Below, piece after piece: positions 62,656 through 64,000 of a stretch of DNA of 64,000 nucleotides. The notes below the pieces were generated by a model, which searched no databases, was not told the origin of the DNA, and worked only from the letters and a program-made list of their open reading frames with translations. Location: contig NZ_JBBOWV010000001.1 of the NCBI RefSeq assembly GCF_038007305.1, positions 3,338,501-3,402,500 of the forward strand. Reading direction: 5' to 3'. The stretch comes from Solibacillus sp. FSL W7-1436 (lineage in GTDB: Bacteria > Bacillota > Bacilli > Bacillales_A > Planococcaceae). Position numbers and translations under genes: made by a program. Each line of letters starts with the position of its first letter. Position 1 is the first letter of the stretch.

Positions 62656-63267
62656 TTATACCGATACGGCAGTTAATTTTATATATTGAACTAAGTCTTC
62701 GATTGTAATAAATTTCAGGTTATGTTTTTGTGCAAGCATTTCGAGCTGCGGCATGCGGGCCATTGAACCGTCTTCGTTCATAATTTCACAGATGACTGCG
62801 ACTTCATTCGAACCGCATAGCTTCGCCAGATCAACGCCTGCTTCCGTATGTCCGCGGCGTTCCACCACGCCTCCCTGTTTAGCAATAAGCGGGAATACAT
62901 GGCCCGGGCGATGAAAATGCTCCGGTTCTGTTGCTGGGTCCAGTAATGCCAGCATCGTTTTAGAACGCTCATATGCACTTATACCTGTTGTTGTCTCGAT
63001 ATGATCGATACTAATCGTAAAAGCCGTTTGATATGTATCGGTATTGCTTTGCACCATTGGATGAAGAGAAAGCCTTTCTGCAATTGCAGAAGAAATGGGC
63101 GTACAAATCAATCCTCTTCCGTAAAGTGCCATGAAATTAACATTTTCCGGTGTAGCGAATTCTCCTAAAACTAGAAAATCTCCTTCATTTTCACGGTTTT
63201 CGTCATCTGACACAATGATAATCTCGCCGTTTTTCAATGCCTGAATTGCTTCTTCAATTGTATTCAT
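62656..63267 (-). CDS. ribB: 3,4-dihydroxy-2-butanone 4-phosphate synthase, stand-alone
   Basis: 203 residues covering only the DHBP synthase domain: [64 protein letters not shown]. It ends at [15 protein letters not shown], just where the GTP cyclohydrolase II domain starts in B. subtilis RibBA (about 400 residues). The stop is followed cleanly by the ribH ribosome binding site, with no remnant of the second domain. GTP cyclohydrolase II must be encoded elsewhere. Confidence 0.95.
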   Translation of the reverse strand: MNTIEEAIQALKNGEIIIVSDDENRENEGDFLVLGEFATPENVNFMALYGRGLICTPISSAIAERLSLHPMVQSNTDTYQTAFTISIDHIETTTGISAYERSKTMLALLDPATEPEHFHRPGHVFPLIAKQGGVVERRGHTEAGVDLAKLCGSNEVAVICEIMNEDGSMARMPQLEMLAQKHNLKFITIEDLVQYIKLTAVSV

Positions 63268-63281
63268 TTGTCACCACTCCT

Positions 63282-63917
63282 TTAAAATCCTGTACGTTGC
63301 AAAAAGTCCATCGTAATCGTACTTTCCGTTTGATTTTGTAAATGTTTTTTTACATATTTTCCGATTAAATCTGTTTCAATGTTCACAACATCTCCCGGCT
63401 TTTTATAGCCTAATACAGTCTGATCATACGTATGCGGGATTAAGGAAATGGTAATGAATGTGTCTGTTACATCAAAAATGGTTAAACTCGTGCCGTCAAC
63501 TGTAATGGAGCCCTTTTTAATACATTCTGCAATCAGATGCTTTTCCATTGCCAGATCAATATAAACTGCATTTGCGACAGGTCTCTTACGCTGAATTGTT
63601 GCAGTTCCATCAACATGACCTGAAACAATATGTCCGCCGAAACGACCATTTGCCGACATTGCCCGTTCCAGATTGACAGGCATACCTGCCGCTAATTGCT
63701 GGAGACTCGTTGCTTTGACGGTTTCCGGCATCACATCTGCCAAAAATACTGCTTTTGAGAATTGCTTCACTGTCAGACAGACACCATTAACGGCAATGCT
63801 GTCCCCGAGTTGGACATCCTCTAAAATTTTGCTTGCGCGAATGGCTAGTTCCATCGCTTGTGTGGACTGGCTGATCGATTCAACCGTACCAAGTTCTTCA
63901 ATGATTCCTGTAAACAT
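63282..63917 (-). CDS. ribE: Riboflavin synthase alpha subunit
   Basis: 211 residues with two lumazine-binding repeats: MFTGIIEELGTV, GDSIAVNGVCLTVKQF, LERAMSANGRFGGHIVSGHVDG and GSITVDGTSLTIFDV. It dismutates ribityllumazine to riboflavin. The ATG at 63917 has GAGGTG six bases upstream; a GTG three codons earlier overlaps that site. The first riboflavin gene visible in the window. Confidence 0.96.
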   Translation of the reverse strand: MFTGIIEELGTVESISQSTQAMELAIRASKILEDVQLGDSIAVNGVCLTVKQFSKAVFLADVMPETVKATSLQQLAAGMPVNLERAMSANGRFGGHIVSGHVDGTATIQRKRPVANAVYIDLAMEKHLIAECIKKGSITVDGTSLTIFDVTDTFITISLIPHTYDQTVLGYKKPGDVVNIETDLIGKYVKKHLQNQTESTITMDFLQRTGF

Positions 63918-63937
63918 CCTGCTCACCTCTTTTTAAT

Positions 63938-63972
63938 AATAAAAAAGAACCCCGATTGAAGTCGGAGTTCGA
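63938..63972 (-). terminator. Hairpin upstream of ribE, probable attenuator
   Basis: On the minus strand GAACTCCGA pairs with TCGGGGTTC, followed by TTTTTT, about 25 bases before ribE. Just upstream the minus strand has CCTCTCATC (63972-63980), which could pair with the GATGAGAGAAGG-type end of an FMN aptamer. The aptamer, if present, lies beyond base 64000. Confidence 0.6.
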
Positions 63973-64000
63973 TGAGAGGAAAATTGAGCATCATCAAATA

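Overview
The window is a low-GC Firmicutes chromosome segment. The gene content fits the Bacillaceae/Planococcaceae (Solibacillus/Lysinibacillus-like): a GerA-type spore germinant receptor operon with a sigma-G-like promoter, sigma-B-like promoters, T-box control of ilv-leu, a metI-metC pair, a SLAP-domain protein, a YusW-like lipoprotein, AGGAGG-type ribosome binding sites and many U-rich hairpin terminators. No rRNA, tRNA or CRISPR was seen. The genus is inference; no homology search was run.

Layout. 1-1632: a partial HAD phosphatase, a small membrane protein and a hydrophilic tandem-repeat protein behind a sigma-B-like promoter. 1869-7532: a Fur-boxed siderophore uptake cluster (binding lipoprotein, two permeases, ATPase, esterase) with a neighbouring AraC regulator that has its own Fur-like box. 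7741-10403: a GlpM-like membrane protein, a secreted TraB/GumN protein and a YusW lipoprotein. 10683-13057: a complete IS21-family element with matching ends and a 5-bp target duplication, inserted in a small unknown ORF. 13239-15746: a PAS-GGDEF-EAL protein with a degenerate GGDEF and an intact EAL motif. 15811-22457: an aberrant oligopeptide ABC transporter. 22514-26764: gerA-gerB-gerC and an unknown membrane protein. 26888-37413: ilvD, a T-box leader, then ilvB-ilvN-ilvC-leuA-leuB-leuC-leuD. 37831-40327: a 34-codon ORF, nicotinamidase, a GlsB-type stress protein, a lytic transglycosylase and mscL. 40513-45530: metI-metC, a DUF4362 lipoprotein, and a ring-cleaving dioxygenase plus a luciferase-like oxidoreductase behind an MhqR-like operator. 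45591-55037: an eleven-gene organosulfur operon. 55295-62025: small envelope proteins, a SET protein, an esterase, copC-copD, a TspO relative, a LysE exporter, a phased short-repeat array and a DUF2812 protein. 62176-64000: ribE-ribB-ribH on the minus strand, cut by the window edge just upstream of an attenuator-like hairpin.

How genes work together. The iron cluster imports a ferric siderophore and then hydrolyses it. ilvD-ilvBNC-leuABCD make branched-chain amino acids under T-box control. In the sulfur operon an SsuABC importer brings in organosulfur compounds; FMN-dependent monooxygenases, fed by an FMN reductase, release sulfite; MetY puts reduced sulfur into homocysteine. metI-metC nearby carry sulfur from cysteine to homocysteine.

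The most unusual locus is the peptide transporter at 15811-22457. Its solute-binding lipoprotein reads as a circular permutation of the SBP_bac_5 fold: the segment that normally ends the protein comes first, straight after the lipobox. Both permeases carry N-terminal extensions of about 150 and 220 residues, and the two ATPases are fused. The second most unusual feature is a nine-copy TTATTAG array with a 19-21 bp period in the gap at 60644-60818.
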